A stretch of DNA of 64,000 nt from Maribacter forsetii DSM 18668 (GCF_000744105.1 NZ_JQLH01000001.1:3224001-3288000), one strand, 5' to 3'; counted from the first letter of the stretch, positions 18,478-28,285 are shown. Numbers and translations are program-made. The notes: a model not told the origin generated them from the letters alone.

Positions 18478-20007
18478 TTCCTCCACTACAGGTTGTTCAG
18501 GTAGTTTAAATAAATCCAAATATGCACCAGCAATATTATCAATAAGATGAGAAGCTGTTAACGATTGAAAACCTGTAGATTCCACAGCAATATCACCGGC
18601 TCTACCATGCAAGTAGACTCCAAATATTGCAGCATCTAAAACAGGATAACCCTGAGCTCTTAAACCTGTAATCACACCAGTTAAGACATCACCACTTCCC
18701 GCAGTAGCCATACCGGGGTTTCCGGTTGTATTTACATAACCTTTGTCATTCTGAACTACAATGGTATGTGCACCTTTAATAACTATTATACACTTATATT
18801 TTTTTGAAAACTTTTTGACCTTGGTTAATTTTTCAAAGTCGTCTTTCCATTTTCCAATTAATCGTTCTAGCTCTTTTGGATGTGGAGTTAATATAGAATC
18901 TTCGGGTAAATCTTTTAACAACTCTTTATTCTGAGAAAGAATATTTAGCGCATCCGCATCTATTACTAATGGTGCCTTATTACCTTTTAAAAAATTAGAT
19001 AAGGCTTTCACTGTAGGTTCACTTGTTCCTATACCAACACCTACTCCTATAACTGACGGCTCTAAATCAAACTTAATATCCGTAAGTTCATTTTCATCTG
19101 TATCTGTTAAGACCATAATTTCAGGCAATGAGGTCTGTATAATGTTATATCCTATTCTAGGAACATAAGACGTTACCAGACCACTACCGGAATACAATGC
19201 CGCTTTAGATGAAAGACATATAGAACCTATTTTACCATAACTACCACCAATTAGTAATGAATGTCCGTAAGTACCTTTATGACCATATTTCTCTCTAGGT
19301 TTATATAAAGTTAGCACTTCATTTTTACCTATTAATTCATAATCGGTTTCCGTAACTCTTAGATATTCTGGATCTAAACCTATATCCAAAACCTCCCATT
19401 GTTCAATATACCTACCTGTTTCCGGTAAAAAGAACACCAATTTTGGAGTTTGAAAACTTAATACATAATTTGACTTTATTATAGATTCAAAATCTTCGGG
19501 ACCTTTATCTGTAAATAATCCTGACGGAATATCAATAGAAAGAATGAAAGCTTGAGAATTATTTAAATACTGAATTACTTTTGTTACCCAAGCGTCTGGT
19601 GTTCTATTTAATCCAATTCCAAAAATTCCGTCTACAATAATATCCTCTCTGCCAATTTCTGGTAACTCATCATCACAATTCATAAAATGAGGCCATACCT
19701 TACGATCTTTCAATCTATCTAAATTTATCAGAAAATCTTTTGATCGCTTCTCACTGTAATTTATAACGTATACTTCTACATTATAACCATGGTCCACTAG
19801 ATGCCTAGCAAGGGCAATACCATCACCCCCATTATTGCCAATTCCACAGAATAAATGTATTTTAACGGGAGCTCCTTGCATGCGTAGATGCATCCAATTG
19901 AAGAGTTGTAAAGCAGCACGTTCCATTAACTCATTACTTTCTATCTCCTCTTTTTTAATAGAAATCTGATCTGCTTTATAAATCTGTTTTGCGCTATATA
20001 ATTTCAT
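18460..20007 (-). CDS. nnr: Bifunctional NAD(P)H-hydrate epimerase / ADP-dependent NAD(P)H-hydrate dehydratase
   Basis: 515 residues, fusing the two repair enzymes for hydrated NAD(P)H. The N-terminal YjeF_N epimerase half (about 1-215) has the NNGGDGIALARHL motif and SIDIPSGL. The C-terminal ribokinase-like dehydratase half (about 225-500) has LTPHPKELERL and the GNPGMATAGSGDVLTG nucleotide-binding loop. Together they repair R- and S-NADHX made by heat or side reactions. A Glu-Gln-rich tail ends the protein. It is divergent from the thr operon, across a 268-base spacer that holds the thr promoter and leader peptide. Confidence 0.95.
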   Translation of the reverse strand: MKLYSAKQIYKADQISIKKEEIESNELMERAALQLFNWMHLRMQGAPVKIHLFCGIGNNGGDGIALARHLVDHGYNVEVYVINYSEKRSKDFLINLDRLKDRKVWPHFMNCDDELPEIGREDIIVDGIFGIGLNRTPDAWVTKVIQYLNNSQAFILSIDIPSGLFTDKGPEDFESIIKSNYVLSFQTPKLVFFLPETGRYIEQWEVLDIGLDPEYLRVTETDYELIGKNEVLTLYKPREKYGHKGTYGHSLLIGGSYGKIGSICLSSKAALYSGSGLVTSYVPRIGYNIIQTSLPEIMVLTDTDENELTDIKFDLEPSVIGVGVGIGTSEPTVKALSNFLKGNKAPLVIDADALNILSQNKELLKDLPEDSILTPHPKELERLIGKWKDDFEKLTKVKKFSKKYKCIIVIKGAHTIVVQNDKGYVNTTGNPGMATAGSGDVLTGVITGLRAQGYPVLDAAIFGVYLHGRAGDIAVESTGFQSLTASHLIDNIAGAYLDLFKLPEQPVVEEENQQS

Positions 20008-20062
20008 TCTTTATTGTATTTATATCTAAAAAATAACTATTCCGTAAAAAATTGTGGAATGA

Positions 20063-20093
20063 TTTGTTTAAGTTATCAAATGTACTACTTTTG
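20063..20093 (+). promoter_or_regulatory. Promoter of the thr operon
   Basis: TTTG (20063-20066), 19 bases, TACTTTTG (20086-20093), exact in both the -33 and TAnnTTTG -7 elements with ideal spacing. The predicted transcript starts about 5-7 bases after 20093 and therefore begins only about 14 bases before the leader peptide ATG at 20114. Confidence 0.75.
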
Positions 20094-20113
20094 ATTTTCA
20101 ACCATTAGTATTT

Positions 20114-20206
20114 ATGGACTGCTATAAAACAGACATAACATTCGATTTCACTTCAGCTACTATTACTTATGGTACAACTACGGCTTGTTTCACCCTTAGG
20201 GGTTAA
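20114..20206 (+). CDS. thrL: Threonine operon leader peptide (attenuator), 30 aa
   Basis: A 30-codon ORF lies between the thr promoter and thrA. Nine of its 30 codons are Thr (three consecutive near the end) and two are Ile, the composition expected of a leader peptide that senses charged Thr and Ile tRNAs. It ends with TAA 69 bases before the thrA ATG. RNA features: CCGTACC (20220-20226) can pair either with GGTAC (20171-20175) or with TACGG (20179-20183), both inside the leader codons, and ACCC/GGGT (20192-20203) form a small hairpin at its end. These alternatives would respond to ribosome stalling, but no classic GC-rich terminator with a U-tract is seen, so the exact switch is unproven. 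Confidence 0.7.
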   Translation: MDCYKTDITFDFTSATITYGTTTACFTLRG

Positions 20207-20275
20207 AAACTATATTTCTCCGTACCTGTGTTTAATTACACCATATCTTAAATTACAAAGTCAATATTTCATATC

Positions 20276-22717
20276 ATGAAAGTTCTAAAATTTGGTGGTT
20301 CATCTGTAGCCAAACCTGAAAATATAATTAAAATTAAAAATATCATCTCTAAGTACAACGACCCTATAATTCTGGTTGTTTCTGCATTAGGTGGTGTAAC
20401 GGATCTTTTACTAGAAGCTGGATCCTTAGCTTCTGTCCAAGATGAATCCTATAAAAAGATTCTAAGCACATTAGAAGAAAGACATCTTTCTACCATTAAA
20501 GAGCTTATGCCGGTTACAGCACAAAGCAAGGTACTTAGCAAAGTAAAAAGCGAGTTCAATGTATTGGAAACTCTTTTAGAAGGTGCCTTTTTTATCGGAG
20601 AAATTACTCCGAAATTATCTGACAAAATAGTTAGCTACGGCGAACTTCTATCTTCGTATATTATTAGCGAATATCTAATAAGCGAAAAACTGGATGCTGA
20701 GTTCAAAGATAGTAGAGAGCTTATAATCACGCATAAGCTTAACGGTAAAAATGTGGTCAATTTCGCAAAAACCAATGCTAACTGCATAGATTATTTTAAA
20801 GTTTCAAATAAAAAAATAATTGTTTGCCCTGGATTTATAGCTACTTCTGAAGAAGGAATTTCTACTACACTAGGCAGAGGTGGTTCTGACTATACGGCTG
20901 CTATTTATGCTGCCGCCATTGATGCGGATGTGCTAGAAATCTGGACAGATGTAAGTGGAATGTACACTGCCAACCCTAAAATGGTGAAACAAGCCAAAGC
21001 TATACCACATATTTCTTATGAGGAAGCTATGGAACTTTCTCATTTTGGCGCTAAAGTACTTTACCCACCTACAATACAGCCCGTGTTAGCTAAAGGCATA
21101 TCCATTGTTATTAAGAACACTTTTAGTCCTGATGAAGCTGGTACATTAATTACAAAATCCAAAAACGAAAAAGGAAAGACCGTTCGTGGAATAAGCCATA
21201 TTGGCAATATTGCTTTGCTATCCTTAGAAGGACCAGGAATGGTAGGAATACCAGGGATTTCTAAACGTTTTTTTGAAGTACTTTCACAAGCGGATATTAG
21301 TGTCGTATTAATTACACAGGCTTCTTCTGAACATTCCATATGTGTAGCCATATCTGCGGACGATGTTGAAAATGCAGTACACATAGTAAATGAAGCCTTT
21401 GAATATGAAATTGAAAGAGGTCGCATAAAAGAAGTAATGCCTGAAAAAGATTTAGCCATTGTTGCGCTAGTTGGTGACAACATGAAAAGCCATCAAGGAT
21501 TGAGCGGTAAAATGTTCAGCACTCTTGGTAAAAACAATGTAAATATTAGAGTCATTGCGCAGGGTGCATCTGAAAGAAACATTTCGTGTATAATAGATGA
21601 AAAGGATGTAAAAAAAGCACTAAATGCATTGCACGAAGAGTTTTTTGAAGAAAACATTAAGCAATTAAACCTATTTGTAATGGGTGTTGGTAATGTTGGA
21701 GCTAAATTTTTAGAGCAAATTAAAGAGCAACGTAAATTCTTGAAAGAGAATTTAAAATTGAATATTCGCGTAATTGGTATGTCTAATTCTAGAACTATGC
21801 TTTTTGATGAAAAAGGCATAGACTTAAGTGATTGGTCTGCAAAACTTGCCGAAGGTGAAAAAGCCGATAAGGTCAAGTTTTTAGAATTAGTAAATAGCTT
21901 GAATTATAGAAATAGCATCTTCGTTGATAACACAGCAAGTGAAGAGGTTTCTAAAACATATAGCGAATATTTAGGTAACAGCATATCAGTAGTTACTTGT
22001 AATAAAATTGCATGTTCTTCTGCCTACGAGAACTATTCAAATCTTAAATCATTGGCAAGAACTTATAACGCGCCCTTTTTATTCGAAACTAATGTTGGCG
22101 CCGGTTTACCAATTATTGATACGCTAAAACATCTGATTGCATCAGGAGATAAAATATTGAAAATTCAAGCTGTGTTATCTGGTAGCTTGAACTTTGTTTT
22201 CAATAACTTCAATGACAAAACTACCTTTCATGATGTGGTAAAACAAGCTCAGGAAGAGGGGTATACTGAGCCAGATCCAAAAATTGATTTAAGTGGAGTT
22301 GACGTAATGCGTAAAATATTAATTTTAGCTCGTGAGAGTGGAAATCAATTAGAAATCAGCGACATTACCAACAATCCATTCTTACCTGAAGAAAGTTTAA
22401 ACACAGCTAATAATGATGAGTTCTTTGCTTCTTTAATACAAAACGAAGCTCATTTTCAATCCCTATTTACCAGCGCAAAAAATGCAGATAGCAAATTGAA
22501 ATATGTTGCTCAGTTTGATAATGGAAAGGCTAGTGTTGGTTTACAGGAAATACCTAGGGGACACGATTTTTACAACCTAGAGGGTAGCGATAATATTGTT
22601 TTATTTTACACTGAAAGATACCCAGACCAGCCAATGATCATTAAAGGTGCTGGTGCTGGTGCAGCTGTAACGGCTTCAGGTATATTTGCAGATATCATAC
22701 GAATTGGTAATTTCTAA
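20276..22717 (+). CDS. thrA: Bifunctional aspartokinase / homoserine dehydrogenase
   Basis: 813 residues, the ThrA/MetL length. The aspartokinase half starts with KFGGSSVAKPENI (3-15) and carries GRGGSDYTAA near 200. Two ACT regulatory domains follow at about 310-460, then a NAD-binding GVGNVGAKF near 470 opens the homoserine dehydrogenase half, with TCNKIACSSAYENY near 580. It performs the first and third steps from aspartate to threonine; ACT domains normally give feedback inhibition by threonine. It is the first gene of a complete thr operon and sits behind the Thr-rich leader peptide, so transcription is likely attenuated by threonine supply. Confidence 0.96.
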   Translation: MKVLKFGGSSVAKPENIIKIKNIISKYNDPIILVVSALGGVTDLLLEAGSLASVQDESYKKILSTLEERHLSTIKELMPVTAQSKVLSKVKSEFNVLETLLEGAFFIGEITPKLSDKIVSYGELLSSYIISEYLISEKLDAEFKDSRELIITHKLNGKNVVNFAKTNANCIDYFKVSNKKIIVCPGFIATSEEGISTTLGRGGSDYTAAIYAAAIDADVLEIWTDVSGMYTANPKMVKQAKAIPHISYEEAMELSHFGAKVLYPPTIQPVLAKGISIVIKNTFSPDEAGTLITKSKNEKGKTVRGISHIGNIALLSLEGPGMVGIPGISKRFFEVLSQADISVVLITQASSEHSICVAISADDVENAVHIVNEAFEYEIERGRIKEVMPEKDLAIVALVGDNMKSHQGLSGKMFSTLGKNNVNIRVIAQGASERNISCIIDEKDVKKALNALHEEFFEENIKQLNLFVMGVGNVGAKFLEQIKEQRKFLKENLKLNIRVIGMSNSRTMLFDEKGIDLSDWSAKLAEGEKADKVKFLELVNSLNYRNSIFVDNTASEEVSKTYSEYLGNSISVVTCNKIACSSAYENYSNLKSLARTYNAPFLFETNVGAGLPIIDTLKHLIASGDKILKIQAVLSGSLNFVFNNFNDKTTFHDVVKQAQEEGYTEPDPKIDLSGVDVMRKILILARESGNQLEISDITNNPFLPEESLNTANNDEFFASLIQNEAHFQSLFTSAKNADSKLKYVAQFDNGKASVGLQEIPRGHDFYNLEGSDNIVLFYTERYPDQPMIIKGAGAGAAVTASGIFADIIRIGNF

Positions 22718-22740
22718 ATTTCATAAATAATATATTCATT

Positions 22741-23667
22741 ATGAACCAGAATGAAATTAAAGTTTTTTGCCCAGCAACGGTTGCAAATGTTTCATGCGGA
22801 TTTGATGTTCTAGGGGTTGCCCTAGACTCGGTCGGCGATGACATGATTGTTAGAAAGGTATCTAAAAAAGGTATTTTCATAACCAAACTTACCGGGCAAG
22901 ATCTACCAAAAGAAACTTTAAATAACGTAGCTGGTGTAGCCGGAAACGCTTTTTTATTGGCTTCTGATTATGATGGCGGATTTGAAATTAAAATAGATAA
23001 AAAAATAAAGCCAGGTAGTGGTATTGGGAGTAGTGCCGCTAGTTCTGCAGGTGCCGTATGGGCAATGAACCATTTATTGGGAAACCCATTCAGTAAGACC
23101 GAACTGGTAAAATTTGCCATGGAAGGTGAACGTTTGGCCAGTGATGTTGCTCATGCAGATAATGTAGCCCCTGCCCTATTCGGTGGTTTTACACTTGTAC
23201 GTAGCTATAGTCCGCTAGACGTTATAGACATTCCCGCACCATCAGAATTATATGTAACCATAATTCATCCGCAAATAGAAATAAAAACTTCAGATTCTAG
23301 AAAGATCTTAAAAACTACTATTTCTATGGAAACCGGAATTAAACAATGGGGTAATGTAGGTGGCTTGGTTGCAGGGTTATTCAAAGAAGATTACGACTTA
23401 ATTGGTCGTTCTTTAGAAGACCATATTGTAGAACCCATCCGTTCTATCTTAATTCCCGGTTTTGATGAAGTTAAAAAAGTTTCTTTAGAAGCCGGTGCTT
23501 TAGGCTCTGGCATCTCTGGGTCTGGACCATCAATTTTTGCATTTAGCAAAGGAAACGAAACAGCTGTAAAAGTTGGTGATGCAATGAAAACCGTTTACGA
23601 TAAAATCGGTATTGCTTACGAAATACACGTATCAAAAATCAATATGGAAGGTGTTAAACTATTATAA
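22741..23667 (+). CDS. thrB: Homoserine kinase
   Basis: 308 residues, GHMP kinase family. The ATP-binding glycine loop is PGSGIGSSAASSAGAVWAMN near 90-110, with a start VFCPATVANVSCGFDVLG typical of ThrB and a C-terminal GISGSGPSIFAF motif. It phosphorylates homoserine on its hydroxyl with ATP, giving the substrate of ThrC. It is 23 bases downstream of thrA and 41 bases upstream of thrC, in the same operon. Confidence 0.96.
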   Translation: MNQNEIKVFCPATVANVSCGFDVLGVALDSVGDDMIVRKVSKKGIFITKLTGQDLPKETLNNVAGVAGNAFLLASDYDGGFEIKIDKKIKPGSGIGSSAASSAGAVWAMNHLLGNPFSKTELVKFAMEGERLASDVAHADNVAPALFGGFTLVRSYSPLDVIDIPAPSELYVTIIHPQIEIKTSDSRKILKTTISMETGIKQWGNVGGLVAGLFKEDYDLIGRSLEDHIVEPIRSILIPGFDEVKKVSLEAGALGSGISGSGPSIFAFSKGNETAVKVGDAMKTVYDKIGIAYEIHVSKINMEGVKLL

Positions 23668-23708
23668 GTTAGACATCACTACAATCATAACAATTAAAAA
23701 TATTCAGC

Positions 23709-25004
23709 TTGAAATTCTATAGTTTAAATAATTCAGCGCCTCAGGTTTCTTTTGATACCGCCGTAATTAATGGTATTGCACCTGATAAAGGTTTGTACTT
23801 TCCTGAGAAAATCAGTCCACTACCAAGTTCTTTTTTCGAGAACATAGAGAACTTCTCTAACGAAGAAATTGCATTTAAGGCAATACAACAATTTGTAGAA
23901 GGCATAGTACCTGACGATGTATTGAAAGACATTTTAAAAGAAGTATTGGACTTTGATTTTCCGGTAGTTGAAATTACACCGAATATTGCCACACTAGAAC
24001 TATTCCACGGTCCTACGATGGCATTTAAAGATGTTGGTGCTCGTTTTATGGCGCAATGTTTAGGTTATTTTTCCAGATCTTCAAAAAATGAGGTTACCGT
24101 ACTTGTAGCAACTTCTGGCGACACTGGCGGTGCAGTTGCAAATGGTTTTTTAGGTGTTGCAGGTGTGAATGTGGTTATTCTTTATCCAAGCGGAAAAGTG
24201 AGCGATATTCAGGAAAGACAACTAACTACTTTGGGTAAAAATATTACTGCTTTAGAAGTAAATGGTACTTTTGATAATTGCCAAGCTATGGTTAAGAATG
24301 CTTTTTTAGACAAAGAACTTCTGGACAATATGAAGTTGACTTCTGCAAATTCCATTAATGTTGCCCGTTGGTTGCCACAATTATTCTATTTCCTTTTTGC
24401 TTACAAGCAAGCGAAATCAAAAGGTAAAGAAATAGTGTTTTCTGTTCCTTCAGGTAACTTTGGTAATATTTGCGCAGGATTAGTAGCTCAACGTCTAGGA
24501 ATGCCTGTAAAACATTTTGTAGCCTCTACGAATGTTAACGATACCGTACCTCAGTTTATGCTTACAAAAGAGTACACTCCTAAACCATCAACAGCTACAA
24601 TTTCCAATGCTATGGATGTAGGCGACCCTAGTAATTTTATTAGAATCAGGCATTTGTTTCAGGATAATTTTGAAGCATTAAAAGAGAATCTTTCCTCTTA
24701 TCCTTTTGATGACAATCAAACAAAAGAAGCCTTAAAGGAAATTTACAATATCAACGGATACATTGCCGATCCTCATGGTGCTGTAGGTTACTTGGGCCTA
24801 AAGAAATATCAAGAAACACACCCTGACACTTATGGTATTTTCCTAGAAACTGCACACCCAGTTAAATTTTTGGATATTGTTGAGGAAACCTTAAATGAGA
24901 AATTGGAAATCCCAACACAAATTGAAAAAGTAATGGGTAAAACAAAAAAATCAATTAAGATTTCAACCTATGAAGGACTCAAAGATTTTCTATTAAAATC
25001 GTAG
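23709..25004 (+). CDS. thrC: Threonine synthase
   Basis: 431 residues. A TTG start at 23709 gives the family N-terminus MKFYSLNN. The PLP-binding segment HGPTMAFKDVGARF (Lys near 108) and the glycine-rich ATSGDTGGAV loop near 135 are present. It converts O-phosphohomoserine to threonine. It is the last gene of the thrABC operon; no convincing terminator is visible after it, and the next gene has its own promoter-like sequence. Confidence 0.96.
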   Translation: MKFYSLNNSAPQVSFDTAVINGIAPDKGLYFPEKISPLPSSFFENIENFSNEEIAFKAIQQFVEGIVPDDVLKDILKEVLDFDFPVVEITPNIATLELFHGPTMAFKDVGARFMAQCLGYFSRSSKNEVTVLVATSGDTGGAVANGFLGVAGVNVVILYPSGKVSDIQERQLTTLGKNITALEVNGTFDNCQAMVKNAFLDKELLDNMKLTSANSINVARWLPQLFYFLFAYKQAKSKGKEIVFSVPSGNFGNICAGLVAQRLGMPVKHFVASTNVNDTVPQFMLTKEYTPKPSTATISNAMDVGDPSNFIRIRHLFQDNFEALKENLSSYPFDDNQTKEALKEIYNINGYIADPHGAVGYLGLKKYQETHPDTYGIFLETAHPVKFLDIVEETLNEKLEIPTQIEKVMGKTKKSIKISTYEGLKDFLLKS

Positions 25005-25052
25005 ACCTCAATTAAAGGTTACAATATTTTCCCAAATCAAGGTTTAGCCACA

Positions 25053-25081
25053 TTTGCTTCTATTTATTTTCGATAAATTTG
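25053..25081 (+). promoter_or_regulatory. Promoter of gcvT
   Basis: TTTG (25053-25056), 17 bases, TAAATTTG (25074-25081), exact -7 consensus; the ATG is 22 bases downstream. Confidence 0.6.
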
Positions 25082-25103
25082 TATCGCTAATAAATAGAAC
25101 AAG

Positions 25104-26189
25104 ATGAAAAATACTGCGCTTACCACAACACACGAATCACTTGGTGCCAAAATGGTACCATTTGCTGGTTACAACATGCCCGTTTCATACGAAGGTGTAA
25201 ATGCCGAACATGAAACAGTTCGTAATGCTGTTGGGGTTTTTGATGTATCGCATATGGGCGAGTTTTTAATTTCTGGACCAAATGCATTAGCCTTGATTCA
25301 GAAAGTTTCTTCTAACGATGCATCTAAATTGACCATTGGTAGAGCTCAGTATAGTTGCCTACCTAATGAAACTGGTGGTATAGTAGATGACCTAATCATT
25401 TATAAAATTAAAGAAGAACAATATTTGCTAGTGGTGAACGCTTCAAATATTGAAAAAGACTGGAATCACATTTCATCTTACAATACAGATTTAAAAGCAG
25501 ATATCCGAGATATCTCTGAAGGATATTCGCTTTTAGCTATTCAAGGTCCTAAGGCTGTTGAAGCAATGCAATCTTTGACTTCTGTTAATTTAGCCGATAT
25601 AAAATTTTATCATTTTGAAGTTGCCGATTTTGCAGGTATAGACAATGTGATTATTTCTGCAACTGGATATACTGGATCTGGAGGATTTGAAATTTACTGT
25701 AAAAATGAAGAGGTTAAACAAATATGGGACAAGGTTTTTGAAGCCGGAGCGGATTTTGGAATTAAACCAATAGGACTAGCGGCTAGAGACACACTTCGTC
25801 TAGAAATGGGATACTGCCTTTACGGGAATGATATTGATGATAATACATCTCCCTTTGAAGCTGGATTAGGATGGGTAACCAAATTCACCAAAGAGTTTGT
25901 AAACTCTGAGGCTTTGGCAAAAGAAAAGCAACACGGTCCAGAACGCAAATTAGTAGCTTTTGAATTAGATGAACGTGGCATACCAAGACATGGTTATGAT
26001 ATAGTTGATGGTAGTGGAAAAACTATTGGCATAGTAACATCTGGTACGATGTCGCCTTCTATGGGAACCGGAATCGGACTAGGGTATGTTCCACCGATAT
26101 TTACGGAAGTAGGTAGCAAAATCAATATTCAAATAAGAAAGAAAGCTGTATCTGCAACTATAGTTAAATTACCATTTTACAAAAAGTAA
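25104..26189 (+). CDS. gcvT: Aminomethyltransferase, glycine cleavage system T protein
   Basis: 361 residues, the normal length for GcvT. Visible folate-binding fold landmarks are GVFDVSHMGEF near 46-56, GYTGSGGFEIYC near 185-200 and LAARDTLRLEMGYCLYGNDI near 225-245. It transfers the aminomethyl group from the H protein to tetrahydrofolate, releasing ammonia, in glycine breakdown. H and P proteins are not in the window, as often in Bacteroidetes where gcv genes are scattered. glsA starts with the base after its stop codon, so they are an operon. Confidence 0.95.
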   Translation: MKNTALTTTHESLGAKMVPFAGYNMPVSYEGVNAEHETVRNAVGVFDVSHMGEFLISGPNALALIQKVSSNDASKLTIGRAQYSCLPNETGGIVDDLIIYKIKEEQYLLVVNASNIEKDWNHISSYNTDLKADIRDISEGYSLLAIQGPKAVEAMQSLTSVNLADIKFYHFEVADFAGIDNVIISATGYTGSGGFEIYCKNEEVKQIWDKVFEAGADFGIKPIGLAARDTLRLEMGYCLYGNDIDDNTSPFEAGLGWVTKFTKEFVNSEALAKEKQHGPERKLVAFELDERGIPRHGYDIVDGSGKTIGIVTSGTMSPSMGTGIGLGYVPPIFTEVGSKINIQIRKKAVSATIVKLPFYKK

Positions 26190-27104
26190 ATGATAGATTT
26201 TCAACGTATTCTTACCGCTATAAATGAAGCTGCATCCAATGAGAAGGAAAGGGGAGAAATTGCTAATTACATTCCAGAATTAGCAAAAGTAGATGTAAAC
26301 AATTTTGGTATACACCTCATAGACAATCTGCAGAACGACTTTTCTGCAGGAAATTCAAACGAACTGTTTTCAATTCAAAGTATTTCTAAAGTTCTAACAT
26401 TGTCTATGGCATTAAGCCTTATTGGAGAAGACGTTTGGAAACGTGTTGATGTTGAACCATCTGGTGATCCATTTAACCATCTATCGTTATTAGAATTAGA
26501 AAACGGAATTCCAAGAAATCCGTTAATAAACCCTGGCGCTATAGTTATTGCGGATATTTTGGTTTCACAATTAAAGAATCCGAAAGAAGATTTTCTAAAC
26601 TACGTTAGAAATATTGCAGGTGATAACACAATAGATTATGATGAAACCGTAGCACTTTCCGAAAAGAAAACAGGATTTCGAAATTTTGCAGCTGCCAACT
26701 TATTAAAATCTTATGGCAATTTAAATAATGAGGTAGATGTTGTACTAGACTTCTATTTTCATCAATGTTCACTTGCCATGAATTGTGCACAGCTAACACA
26801 TATATTCTACGTTTTCATGAATCATGGTAAATGTAGAAGAAACAAGACATATTTAACATTATCTCAAGTAAAACGAATTAATGCTATAATGCTAACGTGC
26901 GGATTCTACGATGAAGCAGGCGAATTTGCTTTTGAAGTTGGCTTACCCGGCAAGAGTGGTGTTGGTGGCGGTATTGTAGCATTACTACCAAATAAATTCT
27001 GTGTAGCTACATGGTCTCCCGGTCTCAATCCTAAAGGAAATTCCAAATTAGGAATGCTAGCCCTTGAAAAATTAACCACAGAAACTGAACTTTCTATTTT
27101 TTGA
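26190..27104 (+). CDS. glsA: Glutaminase
   Basis: 304 residues, full-length bacterial glutaminase of the beta-lactamase-like fold. The catalytic SxxK motif is in FSIQSISKVLTL (Ser and Lys), followed by GIPRNPLINPGAI and GLPGKSGVGGGI. It hydrolyses glutamine to glutamate and ammonia. ATG begins immediately after the gcvT stop codon; the next gene overlaps its stop by 4 bases. The grouping of gcvT, glsA and the following epimerase suggests ordinary amino acid metabolism. Confidence 0.95.
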   Translation: MIDFQRILTAINEAASNEKERGEIANYIPELAKVDVNNFGIHLIDNLQNDFSAGNSNELFSIQSISKVLTLSMALSLIGEDVWKRVDVEPSGDPFNHLSLLELENGIPRNPLINPGAIVIADILVSQLKNPKEDFLNYVRNIAGDNTIDYDETVALSEKKTGFRNFAAANLLKSYGNLNNEVDVVLDFYFHQCSLAMNCAQLTHIFYVFMNHGKCRRNKTYLTLSQVKRINAIMLTCGFYDEAGEFAFEVGLPGKSGVGGGIVALLPNKFCVATWSPGLNPKGNSKLGMLALEKLTTETELSIF

Positions 27105-27928
27105 AATTAGACTCTAAAAAAATACTGATTCTTGGCGGAAGCGGATTCATAGGTAATGCAATTTACAAAGAGCTTTGTAATTATTTTGACACCTATGGCA
27201 CCTATTGTCATGCCGCAAATTCTTTTTCATCTAACAAACAATTTATACATTATAATTTAGAGGAAGATGATATTGTTGAAGTATTAGAAGAACTGAAACC
27301 ACAGGTTATAGTTTCCGCATTAAGAGGTAATTTTGCAGCCCTTGTTATTGCACACAGTCATTTAGCCGAGTATGTTTTAAAAGAAGACTGTAAAATTTAC
27401 TTTATATCCTCTGCCAATGTTTTTGATGCCTATAGTAAATATCCATCCTATGAAATGGACAAGACTTTATCTGAAAGTGTGTATGGCAGACTGAAAATTA
27501 AGATTGAAAATATGCTGCTTAGGTTACCAAAAGATAAAATGGCTATTTTAAGAGTTCCTATGGTTTTTGGCAACAGTTCTCCAAGAGTAAAGGATATGAA
27601 AAAAGCGATTATAGCCAACGAACCTGTAGAGGTCTTTCCTAATTTGATATTAAATGTCACTAATGATGATAAACTAACCCAGCAAATTCATTATCTTATA
27701 AATAGAAACAAAACCGGTATTTATCATTTAGGAAGTAATGACTTAACACATCACGAAGATTTTATAAAGGAAGTATTAGAACGTGTTGGCAATTTCAACC
27801 CAATAATCAAAAGGGTATATACTACCAATGAAGATAGATATTTGGCAGTTTTACCAAAGACCAATACATTACCTAAAAATTTACAGTTTACTTTTCAAGA
27901 TATTATTGACCATCATGTTTTAAATTAG
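27101..27928 (+). CDS. NAD(P)-dependent epimerase/reductase, RmlD-like
   Basis: 275 residues with a TTG start that overlaps the glsA stop by 4 bases (TTGA). The N-terminal Rossmann motif GGSGFIG is at about 13-19 and a YGRLK stretch (YxxxK, about 127-131) fits extended SDRs such as RmlD, which reduces dTDP-4-dehydrorhamnose, or other sugar nucleotide reductases. No rhamnose genes are nearby, so a specific substrate cannot be given. It is translated in line with glsA and followed 8 bases later by the pterin dehydratase. Confidence 0.75.
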   Translation: MKLDSKKILILGGSGFIGNAIYKELCNYFDTYGTYCHAANSFSSNKQFIHYNLEEDDIVEVLEELKPQVIVSALRGNFAALVIAHSHLAEYVLKEDCKIYFISSANVFDAYSKYPSYEMDKTLSESVYGRLKIKIENMLLRLPKDKMAILRVPMVFGNSSPRVKDMKKAIIANEPVEVFPNLILNVTNDDKLTQQIHYLINRNKTGIYHLGSNDLTHHEDFIKEVLERVGNFNPIIKRVYTTNEDRYLAVLPKTNTLPKNLQFTFQDIIDHHVLN

Positions 27929-27936
27929 CAGCAATT

Positions 27937-28236
27937 ATGAAAGAAATGGAAAAATTTACTGACCAGCAAATAGCGGATTATTTGGGTCAATTGGACGGAT
28001 GGGAATATGTGGATGGCGCCATAGAAACCACATTTGAATTTAAAAATTTCAAAGAAGCCTTTTCTGTAATGACAAGAATTGCATTTGAGTGCGAAGCTCA
28101 AGATCACCACCCAGATTGGAGCAATGTGTACAACACCTTGAATATTCGTTTAAATACTCATGATGCCAATGGTGTTACCGAAAAAGATTTTGTTCTAGCT
28201 AGAACTATAGAAGATATTATAGAAAGTGAATTTTAA
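27937..28236 (+). CDS. 4a-hydroxytetrahydrobiopterin dehydratase (PCD)
   Basis: 99 residues, the usual size. The active-site segment HHPDWSNVYNTL (His-His-Pro, about 64-75) and LNTHDANGVTEKDF are classic pterin-4a-carbinolamine dehydratase motifs. It recycles the 4a-hydroxy-pterin cofactor formed by phenylalanine hydroxylase. A second ATG at 27946 would shorten it by three residues. Last gene of the gcvT-glsA-epimerase group; no aromatic hydroxylase gene is in the window. Confidence 0.93.
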   Translation: MKEMEKFTDQQIADYLGQLDGWEYVDGAIETTFEFKNFKEAFSVMTRIAFECEAQDHHPDWSNVYNTLNIRLNTHDANGVTEKDFVLARTIEDIIESEF

Positions 28237-28285
28237 TAATCAATACTAATAGTTAAAAATGGTATTCATGAAATTTATTTAATGA

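Noticed and set aside
20207..20275. Classic rho-independent attenuator terminator before thrA
   Set aside because: I could not find a GC-rich hairpin followed by a U-run in this stretch, so none is annotated.
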